DNA of 7,910 nucleotides from an uncultured Bacteroidales bacterium (lineage in GTDB: Bacteria > Bacteroidota > Bacteroidia > Bacteroidales > Paludibacteraceae). Under the pieces are notes generated by a model. The model saw only the letters and a list, made by a program, of their open reading frames with translations. It did not search any database and was not told where the DNA came from. The stretch spans positions 1 to 7,910 of the forward strand of contig CAIUKZ010000142.1 of the NCBI GenBank assembly GCA_903899865.1, in the 5' to 3' direction. Positions within the stretch are counted from its first letter, which is position 1. Every line of letters begins with the position of its first letter. Below, piece by piece: positions 5,712 to 7,910 of this stretch. A program made the translations under genes and the position numbers.

Positions 5712-7241
5712 ATGACAAAAGAACAAGAACGCGAAGAGCTTCACCGCACGATTTGGCAAATTGCAAACGACTTACGAGGCAGTGTTGATGGTTGGGATTT
5801 TAAAACCTATGTATTAGGCATGTTGTTTTACAGGTTTATTTCCGAAAATCTTACATTGTATATCAATACCGAAGAACAGCGTACAGGCAATAAAAATTTC
5901 GATTATACCAAAATCTCCGACAAAGATGCAGAATTTGGTAGAACTGATACGGTGAAAGAAAAAGGCTTCTATATCCTTCCTTCCGAATTGTTTGAAAATG
6001 TAAGGAAAAATGCGAAAACCGATGCCAATCTCAATGAAACATTGAGCAAAGTTTTTACCAATATCGAAAATTCAGCAAAAGGCACAGACAGTGAAGATGA
6101 TCTGAAAGGTTTGTTTAAAGATCTTGATGTTAATAACGATAAACTTGGCGGAAACGTTGCGAAGCGAAATGAAAGATTAGCCAAAATTCTTGAATCAATT
6201 GGAGACTTAAAACTTGGCGATTATCAGGATAACACCAATGATATTTTTGGCGATGCCTATGAGTTTTTGATGACTATGTATGCCAGCAATGCAGGAAAGT
6301 CGGGAGGTGAATTTTTTACTCCACAGGAAGTTTCCGAGCTGCTTGCCGAAATGACAGTAGTAGGCAAAAAACAGGTGAACAAAGTATATGACCCTTGTTG
6401 TGGTTCAGGTTCTTTGTTGTTGAAATTTGCCAAAGTGCTTGGCAAAGAAAATGTGCGACAAGGTTTTTACGGTCAGGAAACGAACATTACCACCTACAAC
6501 CTTTGCCGTATCAATATGTTTTTGCACGACATTAATTACGAGAAATTTAATATTGCCCACGGCGACACGCTTACCGAACCCAAACATTGGGACGATGAGC
6601 CTTTCGACTGTATTGTTTCCAATCCTCCTTATTCAATTAAATGGGAAGGCGATGCCAACCCGCTTTTGATTAACGACCCTCGTTTTTCTCCTGCTGGAGT
6701 GTTAGCCCCAAAGAGCAAAGCCGACCTTGCATTTACTTTGCACATGCTATCGTGGCTCTCTACTTCTGGCACGGCTGCCATTGTAGAGTTTCCGGGTGTG
6801 CTGTATCGCAGCGGTGCAGAGCAGAAAATCCGCAAATACCTGATTGATAATAATTATATCGACACGGTAATACAGTTGCCGCCCGACTTGTTTTTTGGTA
6901 CCACCATAGCCACTTGTGTGATTATACTCAAAAAGAGCAAAAAAGACAATGCTACCTTATTTATCGATGCTTCAGGCGAATTTGTTCGTGGTGGCAACAA
7001 AAACAAACTAAACGAAGCCAACCGCAAAAAGATACTCAATGCCTTTGTTGGACGTAAAGATATTGCCGCAAATGACTACAATATTGCCATAAGCAGCTAT
7101 GTAAAACAAGAAAACACTACAGTTGAAGTGAATATTGAAAAACTAAACGCCCACATAGCTGATATTGTAACAAAGCAAAATAAACTACGCACTGCCATTG
7201 ATGAAATTGTAGCCGATTTGGAAGGAGGCACTTATGAATAA
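5712..7241 (+). CDS. hsdM: type I restriction-modification system DNA methyltransferase subunit HsdM
   Basis: 509 residues, close to the approximately 520 of type IC (EcoR124I-like) HsdM. The N-terminal HsdM helical domain starts at the first methionine (ELHRTIWQIANDLRGSVDGWDFKTYVLGMLFYRFISENL). Residues 195-214 hold GKSGGEFFTPQEVSELLAEM, the usual lead-in to the methylase fold. Motif I, the AdoMet site, is YDPCCGSGSLLLKF (226-239). Motif IV is IVSNPPYSIKWEG, with the catalytic NPPY at 304-307, which marks N6-adenine methylation. The C-terminus ends in a coiled helix (NIEKLNAHIADIVTKQNKLRTAIDEIVADL). It acts in the cytoplasm as M2S methylase and, with HsdR, in the R2M2S nuclease. Its 3' end overlaps hsdS by 8 bp. 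No catalytic residue appears to be missing, so it should be active. Confidence 0.97.
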   Translation: MTKEQEREELHRTIWQIANDLRGSVDGWDFKTYVLGMLFYRFISENLTLYINTEEQRTGNKNFDYTKISDKDAEFGRTDTVKEKGFYILPSELFENVRKNAKTDANLNETLSKVFTNIENSAKGTDSEDDLKGLFKDLDVNNDKLGGNVAKRNERLAKILESIGDLKLGDYQDNTNDIFGDAYEFLMTMYASNAGKSGGEFFTPQEVSELLAEMTVVGKKQVNKVYDPCCGSGSLLLKFAKVLGKENVRQGFYGQETNITTYNLCRINMFLHDINYEKFNIAHGDTLTEPKHWDDEPFDCIVSNPPYSIKWEGDANPLLINDPRFSPAGVLAPKSKADLAFTLHMLSWLSTSGTAAIVEFPGVLYRSGAEQKIRKYLIDNNYIDTVIQLPPDLFFGTTIATCVIILKKSKKDNATLFIDASGEFVRGGNKNKLNEANRKKILNAFVGRKDIAANDYNIAISSYVKQENTTVEVNIEKLNAHIADIVTKQNKLRTAIDEIVADLEGGTYE

Positions 7242-7910
7242 AGTTGAAGAGCTAATACAACAACTTTGCCCTGCAGGTGTAGTATTTATGGAATTAGGAG
7301 AGCTTGGATATCTTTATGGTGGGCTTTCTGGTAAGAGTAAAATTGATTTTCAAGGTGGCAATGCAAAGTTTGTTACTTACATGAATATCTTTTCAAACAT
7401 TTCCGTAAAAACCGACATAGATATTTTTGTTAATATCGGAGAAAATGAAAATCAAAATAAGGTTGAATATGGTGATGTATTATTTACAGGTTCGTCCGAA
7501 ACTCCTAATGAGTGTGGCATGTCGTCAGTTTTAACTGAAAAAATTACTGAGCCATTATATCTAAACAGTTTCAGTTTCGGATTTCGACTACATGATAAAG
7601 AATTGTTTTTACCTGATTTTCTGAAATATCTGTTCAGAGATGATAGTCTAAGAAAGCAAATTGGTCAAACTGCAAGTGGTGTAACAAGGTTCAATATATC
7701 AAAAAAACGGTTTGCAAAAGTAGCAATCCCCATTCCTCCCATACCCATACAACATAAGATAGCATTTATTCTTGATAGCTTTACTCAGCTGGAGGCGGAG
7801 CTGGAGGCGGAGCTGGAGGCGCGTCGCGCCCAATATGAATATTATAAGAATGAGTTATTGAATTTCGAAGGGAAAGAAGTGGAGTGGAAAACACTGGGTG
7901 AAGTTGGGCA
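7234..7910 (+). CDS. hsdS: type I restriction-modification specificity subunit HsdS, N-terminal part (3'-truncated by the window)
   Basis: The frame from the ATG at 7234 stays open to the window edge, giving 225 residues. The start overlaps the hsdM stop (ATGAATAA) and is preceded by GGAGG at 7222-7226, the only Shine-Dalgarno-like sequence at a start here. Residues about 15-165 are the first target recognition domain (VFMELGELGYLYGGLSGK to SGVTRFNISKKRFAKVAIPIPP). The conserved central helix begins at IPIQHKIAFILDSFTQLEAELEAELEARRAQYEYYKNELL. The text after it, VEWKTLGEVG, mirrors VVFMELGELG near the N-terminus and marks the start of the second recognition domain, as expected from the pseudo-twofold symmetry of HsdS. 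The subunit picks the DNA target and bridges two HsdM; the first half-site here is unknown. The central helix has a 4-residue tandem repeat. Confidence 0.95.
   Translation, partial: MNKVEELIQQLCPAGVVFMELGELGYLYGGLSGKSKIDFQGGNAKFVTYMNIFSNISVKTDIDIFVNIGENENQNKVEYGDVLFTGSSETPNECGMSSVLTEKITEPLYLNSFSFGFRLHDKELFLPDFLKYLFRDDSLRKQIGQTASGVTRFNISKKRFAKVAIPIPPIPIQHKIAFILDSFTQLEAELEAELEARRAQYEYYKNELLNFEGKEVEWKTLGEVG
7789..7821 (+). repeat. 12-bp tandem repeat encoding LEAE units in the HsdS central spacer
   Basis: CTGGAGGCGGAG occurs at 7789-7800 and 7801-7812, then as a partial third copy CTGGAGGCG at 7813-7821. It is in frame and encodes LEAELEAELEA (residues 186-196). The two full units and the partial are identical in DNA, and far richer in GC than the surrounding hsdS sequence. 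The position is that of the TAEL repeats in type IC HsdS (EcoR124I family), where copy number sets the distance between half-sites. Confidence 0.9.
7818..7830. repeat. GGCGCG-T-CGCGCC palindrome at the end of the HsdS repeat
   Basis: Two exact 6-base arms flank a single central T, directly after the 12-bp repeats and inside the codons for ARRA. It is the most GC-rich spot in the right half. Possible role as a recombination or slippage-prone site in hsdS is inference only; the codons also fit the conserved protein sequence. Confidence 0.4.

Noticed and set aside
1..7910. CRISPR array, tRNA or rRNA genes, insertion sequence ends
   Set aside because: I saw no regularly spaced direct repeats, no tRNA or rRNA signature, and no transposase or matched terminal inverted repeats.

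Overview
The window reads as accessory DNA from a member of the Bacteroidota (Bacteroidetes). Three things point there: the primase/helicase proteins are of the VirE_N (BT4734-like) and DUF3987 type usual on mobile elements of that phylum; the one clear promoter has a TAnnTTTG -7 box; and most starts lack a Shine-Dalgarno sequence. All genes are on the + strand, tightly packed, with only one sizeable gap (175 bp, 3675-3849).

Left part (2-3674) is a replication/maintenance module of a mobile element. It has the end of a small excisionase-like helix-turn-helix protein, then a VirE_N primase-like protein, a small unknown ORF with a hydrophobic tail, a PriCT_2 + DUF3987 helicase-like protein, and a lysine-rich unknown protein. 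These genes overlap or lie 3-8 bp apart, so they look like one operon. The primase and helicase halves, often seen together or fused, are here separate and divided by the unknown ORF. At least three GC-rich palindromic elements sit inside the coding sequences, in linkers between domains. A weak hairpin followed by a T-rich tract at 3672-3700 may end the operon.

Middle (3675-3849) is a regulatory region with a 7-bp inverted repeat, an 18-bp perfect palindrome, a Bacteroidota-type promoter and a leader hairpin. It precedes a small Xre-family regulator.

Right part (3850-7910) is a defence locus: Xre regulator, a reverse transcriptase of the unknown-group/Abi-like type (504 aa, AT-rich), then hsdM and the first part of hsdS of a type I restriction-modification system. 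The regulator and RT are one base apart, hsdM follows the RT after 64 bp with no evident promoter, and hsdM/hsdS overlap by 8 bp. The four probably form one transcription unit under the regulator. hsdR is not in the window. The most interesting point is the RT placed between a restriction-type regulator and hsdM, which suggests a composite defence locus in which an abortive-infection RT is co-regulated with, and may back up, the restriction system.
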